A stretch of DNA of 64,000 bases from JAXMAO01 sp046350375 (GCA_046350375.1 JAXMAO010000001.1:1-64000); one strand, 5' to 3'; shown: positions 1 through 8,764, counted from the first letter of the stretch. Made by a program: numbers and translations. The notes: a model not told the origin generated them from the letters alone.

Positions 1-589
1 GGATCGCCGCGCCGGTGGGCGTGGTGAGCTCGGCCGGCTCGTCGGACGGCGCCAGCGGCACCCCGGTCAGCAGCGCCGCCGTCGCCGGCGCGGGGACCGG
101 CATCAGGCCGTGATCGCAGCGGACGGTGCCGCCGCCGACCGGGACGGCGGACGACTCGACGCGCTCAATTCCCAGCCGCCGCAGTCCGGCCACCGCGCCG
201 ACCACGTCGACGATCGCATCGACCGCGCCGACCTCGTGGAAGTGCACCTTCTCGATGGTGGTCTGGTGGACGGCCGCCTCGGCCTCAGCCAGGCGCGTAA
301 AGACCGCCCGCGCCGTCGTGCGGACCGCGTCGTCGAGGGTCGAGCGGTCGAGAATTTCGACGATGTGTTTCAGATGCCGATGGCCGGCGGGCGCGGTGGC
401 GACCACGTCCACCTTGGTGGCCGCGAAGCCCTGCTTGCGGACCTTGCCGATTTTCAGCTCGTAGCCGCCCAGCCCCAGCCGGGCGAGCTCGTCGCGGAGC
501 GCCTCGGGCGGCAGGCCGGCGTCGACCAGCGCCCCCAGGATCATGTCGCCGCTGGCGCCGCTGAAACAATCAAAATAGCCGATTCGCAT
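1..589 (-). CDS. larC: LarC, nickel-pincer cofactor biosynthesis protein (C-terminus outside window)
   Basis: Reading leftward from the ATG at 589, the protein starts MRIGYFDCFSGASGDMILGA, the hallmark N-terminus of the LarC (formerly DUF111) family. LarC inserts nickel into the pyridinium thiocarboxylate mononucleotide cofactor used by lactate racemase and related enzymes. A second family hallmark, KVHFHEVGAVDAIVD, follows near residue 110. About 196 codons are inside the window and the reading frame runs off base 1, so the gene is partial here and not visibly broken. It is divergent from the MEMO1-like gene, with about 110 bp between starts. Family identity is secure; the physiological client enzyme is not visible in this window. 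Confidence 0.93.
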   Translation of the reverse strand, partial: MRIGYFDCFSGASGDMILGALVDAGLPPEALRDELARLGLGGYELKIGKVRKQGFAATKVDVVATAPAGHRHLKHIVEILDRSTLDDAVRTTARAVFTRLAEAEAAVHQTTIEKVHFHEVGAVDAIVDVVGAVAGLRRLGIERVESSAVPVGGGTVRCDHGLMPVPAPATAALLTGVPLAPSDEPAELTTPTGAAI

Positions 590-701
590 GCGGTGGCTCT
601 GTGCGTGGCGCGTCATGCCGCAGCCTACGGCCGACCCGTCGCGCGGGCAACGTCGCGTCGCCGCTCTATAATAATCTGAACCATCGCCCGGAGGATCGGC
701 C

Positions 702-1580
702 ATGCCAGTCCGTCAGCCGTTCGTCGCCGGTCGGTTTTATCCCGCGGATCCGCACGACTGCCTCGCCGAGCTGAACGATTGCTGGCCCGAATCGACCGAC
801 GCGGCACCGCTCGACGGCGCCGTAGTCGGCGGCATCGGTCCGCACGCCGGCTGGGTCTGCAGCGGCGCGGTCATGGCGAAGGTCGCCGACGCCATCGCGC
901 GGCAGCGGCGCAGCGCCGTGGCGATCTGGTTCGGCGCGGTGCACGTTCACACCGGCCCGGAGGCGGCGCTGTACGCCCGCGGGCGCTGGCAGACGCCGCT
1001 CGGGCAGATTGAGATCGACGAGCCGCTGGCGCGGGCCGTGCTCGACGCAGTCGGGGGAATCGGCGACGAGCCGGGTCCGCACCAGTTCGAGCACTCGATC
1101 GAGGTGCAGGTGCCGTTTCTCCAGGCGCGGCTCGAGGCGCTGCGGATCGTGCCGATCATGGTCCCGCCGACGCCGGACGCGGCGCGGCTGGGCGCCGCCG
1201 TCGGACAGGTCTGCCGGGAGCGCGCCGCAGACGCGATCGTGCTCGGCTCGTCCGACCTGACGCACTACGGCCCGAACTACGACTTCTCGCCACACGGCGT
1301 CGGCGAGGCCGCGCTGGCCTGGGCGCGCGACGTGAACGACCGGCAGATGATCGATCGGATGCTGTCGCTCGACGCCGAGGCGATCGTGCCCGAGGCCGCG
1401 CGACACCTGAACGCCTGCGGCGCCGGCGCGGTCGCCGCGACCATCGCCGCCTGCCGCGCCCTGGGAGCGACGCGCGCCCAGCTGCTCGAACACACCACCA
1501 GCCACGAGGTGCTGGCGCAGCGCCTGCGCGAGCCCGCCACCGACGCGGTCGGATACGCCGGCATCGTCTTCTTGAAGTGA
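702..1580 (+). CDS. amrB: MEMO1-family protein (AmmeMemoRadiSam system protein B)
   Basis: A 292-aa protein with the family landmarks: a PHAGW motif at residues 47-51 and GSSDLTHYG near residue 185, which together supply the metal-ligand histidines and acid of the LigB/MEMO fold. The C-terminus HTTSHEV...GYAGIVF is also typical. Members are usually found with an AMMECR1 domain and a radical-SAM enzyme; neither is within this window. The ATG at 702 is preceded by GGAGGATCGGCC, a good ribosome binding site. The biochemical function of bacterial MEMO proteins is not firmly established, so only the family name is assigned. Confidence 0.9.
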   Translation: MPVRQPFVAGRFYPADPHDCLAELNDCWPESTDAAPLDGAVVGGIGPHAGWVCSGAVMAKVADAIARQRRSAVAIWFGAVHVHTGPEAALYARGRWQTPLGQIEIDEPLARAVLDAVGGIGDEPGPHQFEHSIEVQVPFLQARLEALRIVPIMVPPTPDAARLGAAVGQVCRERAADAIVLGSSDLTHYGPNYDFSPHGVGEAALAWARDVNDRQMIDRMLSLDAEAIVPEAARHLNACGAGAVAATIAACRALGATRAQLLEHTTSHEVLAQRLREPATDAVGYAGIVFLK

Positions 1581-1596
1581 GCCGCGGCGCGGCCGA

Positions 1597-1746
1597 TCAG
1601 TCGGCGCGGCGCAGCAGCGCCACGAAGCCGCCGTCGCGCCAGATGTGGTCTGCGTCGCTGGCGCGCGGCAGCGTCAGCCGCGACGCCTGCAACAGCCAGC
1701 CGGCGTGGCGCTCGCAGAACGCCGCGACGCGCGCCTCGTTCTCCTC
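1597..1746 (-). pseudogene. rsmB: rsmB 3' fragment (16S rRNA m5C967 methyltransferase C-terminus)
   Basis: The minus strand encodes EENEARVAAFCERHAGWLL...GGFVALLRRAD, the usual end of the RsmB (Sun/Fmu) 16S rRNA cytosine-5 methyltransferase, where the final strand ends in a phrase like DGGFxALLRR. Only the last ~49 codons remain. The frame runs straight into the prophage terminus at 1747, so the serine before EEN is already encoded by phage DNA. The rest of rsmB is not present on the other side of the prophage nor anywhere else in the window. I read this as a gene cut by prophage insertion followed by loss or relocation of its 5' part. Confidence 0.72.
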
Positions 1747-1771
1747 TGATAAGCGCACGCGAAAATGAGAA
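1747..1771 (+). repeat. Prophage left terminal inverted repeat
   Basis: Begins TGATAAGCGCACGCGAAAAT. Compared with the reverse complement of 42566-42590 it matches at 20 of 25 positions (mismatches at repeat positions 4, 6, 12, 13, 22). It abuts the truncated rsmB. A possible inner transposase-binding repeat (AGTTTGAGAACG, 1782-1793) follows. Confidence 0.8.
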
Positions 1772-1902
1772 TCTGCGCACGAGTTTGAGAACGATTTTCG
1801 GCGCAGCACCAAGCCCGCCACCCGACTGCCGTCGAATAGCGGGCTGCCCGCAGCCACATTCGAGCGCCGTTCGAACGACGCTCTAAACCATATCGTCCTC
1901 AG

Positions 1903-1946
1903 GTGGGCACTGTTCGCCTGGGCACTCCCAGCGCACTATTGCCCAC
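1903..1946 (-). terminator. Nested stem-loop after the last late gene
   Basis: Outer arms GTGGGCA (1903-1909) and TGCCCAC (1940-1946) enclose an inner hairpin CTGGG-CACT-CCCAG (1918-1931). It lies just past the stop of the leftward late gene run. There is no T-run, so termination is an inference from position and structure only. Confidence 0.4.
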
Positions 1947-1950
1947 TGAC

Positions 1951-3246
1951 TCAGGCCTCAACGGCCTCGAGTCCGTACAGCGTCTCCGTCGGGGCGGTCG
2001 AATCGGTGCGCACATGCACGCCGTTGACCGCGCTGATCTTCTGCCCGGCCGGCCCGACCGATCGCACCGTCACATACCACACGCCGTCCGCCAGCGGTCC
2101 GATCACGGCCGAGTAGTTCGCCCGCGGCTCATCGTGCGCCACCACAACGGGGGACGGTGCCACGCCGCCAGTGAACTGCGGCGCCGCGGAGATCTCGAAC
2201 GTCGAGGCCACCGCGTCGGCTGCCTGCTCGACGTAATCCCACTCGACGCGCACATACCCAGACGCGATCGCCGTCGCGCTGCGCAGCGCCACCGGCGTCG
2301 GCGGCGTGAGCGGCTGCCCGGCGCCGTCGGTGATGAATTGCCCGATCGCCGCGGCCGCCCGCCCCTGCTCGTTGCGCGCGACGACCGATACGAAATAGAC
2401 TGCATTGGGCGCCAGTGTCAGCCCCGACAGCGCGGCGTCCACGGCGCCGGCCGGGACGATCGCCGTCGGCGCGTCAACGCCGACCACGGCCGGAGCGGCC
2501 GGGCTGACGTAGACCTCGTAGTGACGCCGCATGTCCGCGCCGCAGAAACCGCCCACGCCGCGCAGCTGCTCGATCGCGACGTGCGTCGCGTGCGTCCCGG
2601 AGCCGAGCCAGGCCGCGCCGCCAACGATCTCATCATCACTGCCGCCCTCCTCCGCGGGCCAATAGCAGTCGAGCGACTGCGGGAATGCCAGCGGCGAACA
2701 GCGCGCCGCCAGGCCTGCGAGCTCGTCGGTCGTCAGCGCCCTGGACCAGATCGCCAGCTCGCCGATGGTCGCGCTCGCATAGATGTCCGTGGTCTGCGAG
2801 TTGCCGTCGTCGAAATACATTGCGCCCAGCGCGAGCGGCAGGGATGGCACCGCGAATGTGCCCATCGTGTTTTCGGCCACGGTCAGCGACAGCTGGGCCC
2901 CATCGAGGAATGCAGTGAACGACGACCCCGAGCGGCGGAACACGACCAGGTGATTCGTTCCGTCGAACAGCGACGCCGGTGACGCCGAGGCGAGGTAGTT
3001 CCGCCCAGTACTGTCGTTTCTGGCATGGCAGTAGATCTTGCCGGCGTCGCCGTCTTCGCCATTGAAATTCAGCCAGATTGCGAATCGACCATCATCATCG
3101 CCGCCGGAGATCTGTCCGCCGATCAGCGTTCCCGCATCGGTCTGCGTCGTCCGCACCCAGAGCGCCACGGTGAAGTCGACGCGGCCGTCGATCCACTCGG
3201 ATCGCACGCGATACTGGAACAGACTCGCGTCGAACGCCCGCATCAC
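1951..3246 (-). CDS. LamG-like tail tip / receptor-binding candidate
   Basis: A 431-aa protein. Residues about 15-185 look like a LamG/concanavalin-A-like jelly roll: FTVALWVRT, then NHLVVFRRSG and IGELAIWSRALTTDE, the typical last strand of LamG domains. The second half has fibronectin-III-like strands (TPPTPVALRSATAI, YVRVEWDY, GVWYVTVRSVGPAG). As the last late gene of the tail module it is well placed to be a host-surface adhesin. Its start overlaps the stop of the upstream gene by 4 bp, showing translational coupling. The domain reading rests on strand patterns, not on a search, and the ligand is unknown. Confidence 0.6.
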   Translation of the reverse strand: MMRAFDASLFQYRVRSEWIDGRVDFTVALWVRTTQTDAGTLIGGQISGGDDDGRFAIWLNFNGEDGDAGKIYCHARNDSTGRNYLASASPASLFDGTNHLVVFRRSGSSFTAFLDGAQLSLTVAENTMGTFAVPSLPLALGAMYFDDGNSQTTDIYASATIGELAIWSRALTTDELAGLAARCSPLAFPQSLDCYWPAEEGGSDDEIVGGAAWLGSGTHATHVAIEQLRGVGGFCGADMRRHYEVYVSPAAPAVVGVDAPTAIVPAGAVDAALSGLTLAPNAVYFVSVVARNEQGRAAAAIGQFITDGAGQPLTPPTPVALRSATAIASGYVRVEWDYVEQAADAVASTFEISAAPQFTGGVAPSPVVVAHDEPRANYSAVIGPLADGVWYVTVRSVGPAGQKISAVNGVHVRTDSTAPTETLYGLEAVEA

Positions 3247-3743
3247 AACTCCTGGCGCAGCTCGAGCCAGCGCAGCAGCATGTCCGCCGCGACCGTCGAG
3301 TCCGAGTCGATCAGCGACAGCCGCGCCACCAGCTCGTCGCCCTCGACCAGGCCGTCGAGCGCCGCGACGGGCACCGTCACCTCGATCACCTGCATCACGC
3401 TCGCAGAGTTCGGCACGGCCGTCACCGCGAAATCGACATTTGTCGCCGAGAACGCCGGCCCGCTGGCGAGCGATTCACCAGCCTTCACCGCCGCGAAGTT
3501 GAGCCGGAAGTGGTGATTCCCGCTCGTCGCAGTCGTGAACACGCCGATCCGCGCCTTCGTGAGTGCCGCGGCGCTGAACTGACGGATCGGCCCGCAGTAG
3601 GCGTACACCGCCAGGTCCGCCCCGGCCGCGGCCTTGAACGCGACGACCAGTTCGCCGCCCGCCGAGCGAATGAGTCGTGCCGGATTGGTCGCGGGTAGCA
3701 CCAGCGATCGTGCATCGAACGACATGGGCCAGAGCGTCGCCAT
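3243..3743 (-). CDS. Phage tail-tip hypothetical protein
   Basis: A 166-aa protein of unknown function. It is rich in beta-prone segments (MQVIEVTVPVAALDGL, DELVARLSLIDSDSTV) and ends in an amphipathic helix LLRWLELRQEL. It shares a single-base junction with the upstream gene and a 4-bp overlap with the LamG-like gene, so the three are almost certainly co-translated tail-tip or fibre components. No signal peptide or membrane segment is seen. Only location supports a structural role. Confidence 0.6.
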   Translation of the reverse strand: MATLWPMSFDARSLVLPATNPARLIRSAGGELVVAFKAAAGADLAVYAYCGPIRQFSAAALTKARIGVFTTATSGNHHFRLNFAAVKAGESLASGPAFSATNVDFAVTAVPNSASVMQVIEVTVPVAALDGLVEGDELVARLSLIDSDSTVAADMLLRWLELRQEL

Positions 3744-4576
3744 CAGAGCACCAGGAGCACGCCGGCCCAGCCCGCACCCTGGCTGGCGCCACCCTGCGTG
3801 ATGTAGAGGTTGATGTCGGTCGCGGACGTGTACTTGTAGCCCGAGTTCTTGGTGTAACCGCCGGCCGTTCCCGGCGTGTTGTCGCCGGACGCCATCAGCC
3901 GATTGTTCGAGCCGCTGTCGCCGATCGTCAGCGCCGGCGAGCCGTTGAAAGTCGTATCGATCCGCAGCTCACTCTGGTAGACCCGCGCCCCGGCCGGCGC
4001 CTTGCCGAGCAGCACGGGCGATGACGTGTTGTAGACGAACTCCTTCGCAATCGGCCAGATCTGTCCCACGCCCGCCAGCGGCGAGGCCGCCTGACGTCGC
4101 ATGTAGCGCGTCAGGTTGCTGGGCTTCCACGCGCCGCTCGCCGGCGCGGCGATCGTCGCGAGCTTCAGGTGCGGATAATCCGGCCAGCCGGTGGTGTTCT
4201 GACCGATCGCCATTGGCTCGGCCGAGAGGTCGAGCCAGATGTAGTTCGTCGCACCGGCCGAGAGCGGTCCGAGATTGACCGCGCCGGCATAGGTCCGCAG
4301 CGCCGCCCCGAGATGGATGTCCGTCGCCGACACGCTGTACTGGAGGTTGGTGTCGGTCGAGTCGCGGTAGATGAATCCGCCCGCGGCATTGCCATAGACC
4401 TCGAACATTGAGTAGAGCAGCTGCACCATCGCCCGCAGGTGGTCGCCGCTGACCTGCTCGCCGCGTCGCGGCACCAGCAGCCGATTGAGCGCGGCAATGT
4501 CGCCGCCGGCGAACGCATCCACCGAGACGCTGACGCCGCCCAGCTCCTCGCAATCGATCAGGCCCATCCGTGCCAT
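3743..4576 (-). CDS. Phage tail fibre-like hypothetical protein
   Basis: A 277-aa protein. The N-terminal part (MARMGLIDCEELGGVSVSVD, then a helix with LRAMVQLLYSMFEVYG) is followed by a Gly/Ser/Thr-rich beta region ending SQGAGWAGVLLVL. Phrases such as NYIWLDLSAEPMAIGQNTTG and HLKLATIAAPASG resemble repeating fibre or tip proteins of siphophages, but I cannot assign a family. It lies between the tape measure/hub block and the LamG-like gene. Confidence 0.6.
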   Translation of the reverse strand: MARMGLIDCEELGGVSVSVDAFAGGDIAALNRLLVPRRGEQVSGDHLRAMVQLLYSMFEVYGNAAGGFIYRDSTDTNLQYSVSATDIHLGAALRTYAGAVNLGPLSAGATNYIWLDLSAEPMAIGQNTTGWPDYPHLKLATIAAPASGAWKPSNLTRYMRRQAASPLAGVGQIWPIAKEFVYNTSSPVLLGKAPAGARVYQSELRIDTTFNGSPALTIGDSGSNNRLMASGDNTPGTAGGYTKNSGYKYTSATDINLYITQGGASQGAGWAGVLLVL

Positions 4577-4580
4577 GACA

Positions 4581-5117
4581 TCACTCCAGTCTCAGGTCCG
4601 GCGACTCGTCCCACGCCAATCGCAGCAGCCCGGCCGAGACGCTCTCGGCCCGCGCCCGCGCCGCCGGACGCGGCAGCGCGGCCACGCTGACGGCGATCTC
4701 CTGGCCGGCCGCGACGTTGCCGGCCATGTCCATCAGCGCGACGCCGATCGTGTACGCGCCGTCGCGCAGGGTGAGCGGGACCGCGATCTCGCAATACCCG
4801 AGCGGCTGCGCATACTCGCCGATGGCATAGGGCCCCTCGGCCCAGCCCAGCGGCGCGCCGCCCTCGGGCGATCCGATCGCCGCGTCGCCCTCGGCATATC
4901 CGCCGGCGGCGAACCCGTGCTTGCCCGACGGGATCACCGCGACCGGCCCGGCCAGTGGCGCGGCGTAGTCGACCACAGCGCTGCCGCCCAGCGGCGGCAG
5001 ACCGTCGCCGTTGGCGGCGAGCCGCCCGTTCCAATGCAGCCTGGCCCGCAACCCGGCCCCCATCGGATGCAGCCGCACGAATCGGATGATCGCGCTGCGC
5101 GTCGCCAGCGTGCTCAT
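4581..5117 (-). CDS. Phage hypothetical protein, tail region
   Basis: 178 aa when started at the ATG at 5117 (MSTLATRSAIIRFVRLHPM). This start overlaps the upstream stop by 4 bp (ATGA), which favours it over a longer frame extending upstream through the previous gene. The protein has a beta-sandwich flavour: YCEIAVPLTLRDGAYTIGVA followed by NVAAGQEIAVSVA resembles an immunoglobulin or FnIII-like strand pair. No function can be assigned. Confidence 0.6.
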   Translation of the reverse strand: MSTLATRSAIIRFVRLHPMGAGLRARLHWNGRLAANGDGLPPLGGSAVVDYAAPLAGPVAVIPSGKHGFAAGGYAEGDAAIGSPEGGAPLGWAEGPYAIGEYAQPLGYCEIAVPLTLRDGAYTIGVALMDMAGNVAAGQEIAVSVAALPRPAARARAESVSAGLLRLAWDESPDLRLE

Positions 5118-5536
5118 GGCGTCGCCTCCAGGCTCGCCCGGTCGATCGGCCCAAACACGCCGAGCGGGCAGGCGAAGGCCGGATCGGCCGCGACTCGCCG
5201 CAATCGCCCGGCCGGCATCTGGTCGCACTCGCCGCGCGGCTGATGGTGCTCGCACGGCCGGCACTGGTGCGCGTATCGATTGGCGACGGCCGTCATCAGA
5301 TTCGTGGACGCGCTCCCGGGCCCCGCAGTCGCCGGCGATCGATCGACCACGACCTCGACATATTCCTCGCAGCGCCGGCAGACCTCGTCGCGCTGCCCAT
5401 CATCGACCAGCCGCCAGCGATCGCCGCCCGGGTGCGGACAGCTCCCGCGCTGCCGCCGCAGCGAGTACTCGTACCACGATGGCCGCCGCTCGGCGTCGCC
5501 ACAGCAGGGCATCAGTCGGCAGGCGGGCTGGGTCAT
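5114..5536 (-). CDS. Cysteine-rich phage protein, possible zinc binding
   Basis: A 140-aa protein with two cysteine clusters that could hold metal: CRLMPCCGDAERR near the N-terminus and CRRCEEY near residue 55, plus CRPCEHHQPRGECDQ near residue 95. It overlaps both neighbours by 4 bp within the late gene run. Small Cys-rich proteins of this kind are common in phage genomes and have no single known role. Confidence 0.55.
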   Translation of the reverse strand: MTQPACRLMPCCGDAERRPSWYEYSLRRQRGSCPHPGGDRWRLVDDGQRDEVCRRCEEYVEVVVDRSPATAGPGSASTNLMTAVANRYAHQCRPCEHHQPRGECDQMPAGRLRRVAADPAFACPLGVFGPIDRASLEATP

Positions 5537-6186
5537 GCGTTAGGCTCCACGAGCACGCTCACAGCCCACGGGTCGCATGTCCCCAGGTATGGGAGATTGT
5601 CGGACGCGTCGTGCACAAAGGAGAACTGAGTTGCACACGAGTCCCAGTCATACGCGGTCGGGCCTGGATACGGCCATGTGATCGTGTTGATCGGTGGGGC
5701 AAACACGTCGCATCGTGGACCCTCGAGGATGCCGCATCCGCCGCCGACGCCGCTGCGCTGTCCCACCAGGCCGAACCGGAATGCGGCCAGTCCGTTGACA
5801 TTGGACCAACATCCGGGCGCGAGTAACTGCATCTGGAATGATGCCACCCAGGAACACGTCACCCCCATCGCCATGTACGTGCCGGAACTCACCCATATCG
5901 CAACAGGGTGATGGTCGAATGGGCTAGGGTCCCAATAGGTGCGAGGGAGGATGATCGGAAATGTGAGATCGCCGAAGTCAAAGGCCACCTGGAAATGGTC
6001 GCCAGGATTCGGATATCCCGCGATGCAACAAGGCACGTGATTCGACAGGCCAACTGACATCTTCACGGTGTTGATCGGGACGCCATCCACGTTCCACGAA
6101 CCACATGCGCCACAGCTGGCGCACCGCCGCAGCCTGGCGCTGGCGGCCCGCATGATCTTCGTTCCCGATCGCTTCAATGCTGTCAT
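5533..6186 (-). CDS. Phage hypothetical protein with CxxCxxC motif
   Basis: A 217-aa protein with a basic N-terminus, a CASCGACGSW cluster near residue 25, and further paired cysteines (HVPCCIAG, GGCGILEGPRC, GTCDPW). The composition is aromatic- and beta-rich, with lower GC than its neighbours, suggesting a recently acquired tip or fibre-associated protein. It overlaps genes on both sides by 4 bp. No family recognised. Confidence 0.55.
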   Translation of the reverse strand: MTALKRSGTKIMRAASARLRRCASCGACGSWNVDGVPINTVKMSVGLSNHVPCCIAGYPNPGDHFQVAFDFGDLTFPIILPRTYWDPSPFDHHPVAIWVSSGTYMAMGVTCSWVASFQMQLLAPGCWSNVNGLAAFRFGLVGQRSGVGGGCGILEGPRCDVFAPPINTITWPYPGPTAYDWDSCATQFSFVHDASDNLPYLGTCDPWAVSVLVEPNA

Positions 6187-6866
6187 GCGCAGGTCGCCGT
6201 CGAGTTCTGGTCGGTGCCGAGCGCGAACGCCATGTACGACGTATTGAGCGGGTGCTTCTTCAGCCAGATCGGCGTGCCGATCGACAGCGCCACGCGGTCT
6301 CCACCGATGAACGAGTCATTTCCGACCGATCGCAGGTCGAGCGCCCGTCCGCAGCCGGGCGACGAGTCCGTCAGCACCGGCCGCCAGGTCGGCCCGATGC
6401 CGGTCGTCGACCAGGCCACCGTCCACGACGAGTCGTACCCGCTGGTCGTCTTGGCCAGCATGCCGTGCCAGTCGCCGGCCATCGGCAGATACATCGGGAC
6501 ACCCTGGTTGAGTCCGCAATAGCGACCGAAACCGATCGCGCCGATGAACGGGCTGGCGCCCATCACCAGCTGCAACACCACCGTCCCGGTGTGCTCGTCG
6601 TCGTTCACCAGCGCGCCGGATGCATCCCAGTAGACGCGGCGGCAGTTCGCGGTCTGGACCGACGCGGCGACCGCATCGACCTTGAGCAGGGCGATCTCCT
6701 CTTGACTGGCCAGCGCGCGCCACGAGTTCCCGCCGCCACCCAGGCCGAAGGCTTGCGCCGCCGCCGCCGCGCCGAAGATGGCGCGCTCCAGTGCCGCCAG
6801 GCGCCGCTCGTGATCGCGGTCGGCCCGCTTCACCCGCCGCGCGAATCCAATCAGCCGATCGAGCAT
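6183..6866 (-). CDS. Phage tail-associated hypothetical protein
   Basis: 227 aa from the ATG at 6866 (MLDRLIGFARRVKRAD). An amphipathic helical start with REDHERRLAALERAIFG-like heptads could form a short coiled coil, then a beta-rich body (VVLQLVMGASPFIGAIGFG, DRVALSIGTPIWLKK). The start sits 2 bp after the previous stop, better than the longer upstream in-frame start that would overlap the previous gene by about 110 bp. Probably a distal tail component by location. Confidence 0.55.
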   Translation of the reverse strand: MLDRLIGFARRVKRADRDHERRLAALERAIFGAAAAAQAFGLGGGGNSWRALASQEEIALLKVDAVAASVQTANCRRVYWDASGALVNDDEHTGTVVLQLVMGASPFIGAIGFGRYCGLNQGVPMYLPMAGDWHGMLAKTTSGYDSSWTVAWSTTGIGPTWRPVLTDSSPGCGRALDLRSVGNDSFIGGDRVALSIGTPIWLKKHPLNTSYMAFALGTDQNSTATCA

Positions 6867-6868
6867 GC

Positions 6869-7393
6869 CTATCCCGCCTGCCCTGCCACGGTCCGCTGCG
6901 TTGAGAACTGGAGTTCGCAGCGCTGGTCGCCGAACGAGTACGCGATGCCCATCAACGGCGCGGCCAGCCGCTCGCACCCGGTCGCCCGGCCGCCCCCGTC
7001 CACGAACGAGATGCGGCGTCCCAGACCGATCAGGTCGATCGGCAGGTCGCCAATGAGCGTCACGGCGCCGCGGACGACCGGCTGGCTCACTACGTCGAAC
7101 ACCGCGCGCGCGTAGGCCGCCTCGTTGATCGAGCCCGCGGGCAGCGCCGGAATCTCGACCAGCTGCTCATAGCCGCAGAGCTTCGGCGCCAGTGCATACG
7201 CGCCGCCGGAGAATCCGCTGGCCGGGTAGCGCACGCCGGTCGTCTGGTAGGTGCCCGTGCCCGACAGCGAGTAGCGCAGTCGCGCCGCGCCGGCCTTCGC
7301 GATGCCGGGGATGTGCTGGTTATAGCGCGACGCCTTTTCCGGGCGCAGTGCCGCGATGACCGGCTCGGCGCGTCCGCACGAGCCGCTGCTCAA
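6869..7393 (-). CDS. Tail hub-like protein, C-terminal part in a shifted frame
   Basis: A 174-aa frame whose only early start is a TTG at 7393, inside the end of the preceding gene (74-bp overlap). Its sequence (YARAVFDVVSQPVVRGAVTL, LIGLGRRISFVDGGGRATG) reads like the C-terminal half of phage tail hub proteins, where a stretch of the form 'rGaltl.Gd...lG.rv' is common, and it looks like a direct continuation of the upstream protein. I therefore suspect one protein broken by a frameshift, or less likely two overlapping genes. Confidence 0.5.
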   Translation of the reverse strand: MSSGSCGRAEPVIAALRPEKASRYNQHIPGIAKAGAARLRYSLSGTGTYQTTGVRYPASGFSGGAYALAPKLCGYEQLVEIPALPAGSINEAAYARAVFDVVSQPVVRGAVTLIGDLPIDLIGLGRRISFVDGGGRATGCERLAAPLMGIAYSFGDQRCELQFSTQRTVAGQAG

Positions 7394-8345
7394 CGTCGAT
7401 CGCCTCGACCTCGACCGGCCGCCACTGCGTCAGCGCCGCCGACGCGCCGCCCATGTCCTGATCCACGAAGACCTGCGCGCCGGCCGGAACGGCGCCCGAC
7501 CATGTGAACAGCCGGAACACGTCGCCGATGGCGGCCGGCTGCCCGGTCGTCGCGTCCACCTGGCCCGCCTTGTCTGCCGACCAGGTCGCCTCGAGCGCCG
7601 CGTTCCACGCGGGATTCAGCGCCAGCAGAAAATACTGCGTCGTCGGCAGTGAGAATTGCCGCCGCGCGGTCCGCACCGCGCCCGCACAGCCCTCGAGCGA
7701 CTGCTCGATCGACACCTGCTCCACGCGATAGCGCTGCAGGTCCAGCGCGTAGGGCTTGGTGCCGTGCACGGCGTGCGCCTCATACCGATTGCCGGCCGCG
7801 GAGACCACGATCCGCACGCCCGGGGCTGATCGCGCCAGCGCCTCGAGCCCGGCGTGGATCGTCACGCCGCTCAACTGGACCGGCAGGACCGGCACGCCGT
7901 CCGCCCCGGCCAGGAATGTCGCCGACGCCGCCAGGCCGACGCGCCCGAGCTCGCCAGCCTGCGCTGCCAGGTAGGCGCCGATGACGCCGCCCAGCGATCC
8001 ATAGCTCACCGGGAACTGCACGTCGCCGGTGGTCCAGCGGGCGATCGGATTGCCCATGGCGCGCGACCGGTCGAATGCCGTGTAGCGCCGCCGTCCACCG
8101 GCAGCCGCCGAATGCTCGATCTGGATCGGCTCCAACAGGCCTTCGAAGGCCGTTTGACCGGCGATCGAAAGCCGCACGATCGAGTCGGGCGCGAATACCT
8201 GGCCGCGGTCCGAGACGAACGACAGCGAGGCCGGGCCGTCGTAGCTGCGCTCCAGGCGCTCCGGCCAGACGCCGCGATCGGGGCGCGGCCCGCTGCCCGA
8301 CGCCTCGGTCGCCGCCACCGTCACGCCGTTGATCGTCAGCTGCAT
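7320..8345 (-). CDS. Tail hub-like protein, N-terminal part
   Basis: 341 aa from the ATG at 8345 (MQLTINGVTVAATEASGSG). It contains RGQVFAPDSIVRLSIAGQTA and FEGLLEPIQIEHSAAAGGRR near residues 60-105, the pattern seen in baseplate/tail hub proteins where a beta domain defines an offset and a path. A helix-rich middle resembles LysM/hub linker segments. The last ~20 residues are highly basic and look like out-of-frame translation, consistent with a frameshift near 7370 into the next frame. It follows the tape measure gene, as expected for a hub. Confidence 0.55.
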   Translation of the reverse strand: MQLTINGVTVAATEASGSGPRPDRGVWPERLERSYDGPASLSFVSDRGQVFAPDSIVRLSIAGQTAFEGLLEPIQIEHSAAAGGRRRYTAFDRSRAMGNPIARWTTGDVQFPVSYGSLGGVIGAYLAAQAGELGRVGLAASATFLAGADGVPVLPVQLSGVTIHAGLEALARSAPGVRIVVSAAGNRYEAHAVHGTKPYALDLQRYRVEQVSIEQSLEGCAGAVRTARRQFSLPTTQYFLLALNPAWNAALEATWSADKAGQVDATTGQPAAIGDVFRLFTWSGAVPAGAQVFVDQDMGGASAALTQWRPVEVEAIDVEQRLVRTRRAGHRGTAPGKGVAL

Positions 8346-8353
8346 CAGCACGG

Positions 8354-8764
8354 CTACGAGTACTCCAGCGGCGACGAGCCGACGAACCGCAGCAGCAAGT
8401 CGCGAACCCAGCGCCCGCCGAACCCGGGATCGACGCCCGACAGCTCGACCCGCTCCAGGGTCCACTGGTCGTCGGTCGATCGGATCTTCACCGCGCCGCC
8501 AGACCGAATCTGCACCTCGCCGCGCCGGCCCTGCCACGACTGGATCGCATCGACCGCGGCCGAGAGGGCAAACGATGTCGTCCGCTTGAGCGTGACGGTC
8601 ACCTCGAGCGTCCGCATCATGTTGCGGCTCTCGGTCGACAGGCCGCCGGCGTCGCGCCAGATGCCGGCCTGCATCGCCGGCGGCGTCAACGGCGCGTTGC
8701 GGACCACCCAGCTGGTCGCCTGGTCGCCGAGCGTCTGCTGCGAGAATCGACAGGTATCCGCCAC
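8354..8764 (-). CDS. Phage tail protein between tape measure and hub
   Basis: A 136-aa protein (MADTCRFSQQTLGDQATSWV) with mixed alpha/beta character, ending in LERVELSGVDPGFGGRWVRD. Its place, directly after the tape measure gene and just before the hub, is the place of distal tail proteins in siphophages, but I do not recognise the family. Confidence 0.55.
   Translation of the reverse strand: MADTCRFSQQTLGDQATSWVVRNAPLTPPAMQAGIWRDAGGLSTESRNMMRTLEVTVTLKRTTSFALSAAVDAIQSWQGRRGEVQIRSGGAVKIRSTDDQWTLERVELSGVDPGFGGRWVRDLLLRFVGSSPLEYS

Noticed and set aside
4485..5243. 252-codon plus-strand frame in the tail module
   Set aside because: Opposite to a chain of overlapping leftward genes with better starts and coupling.
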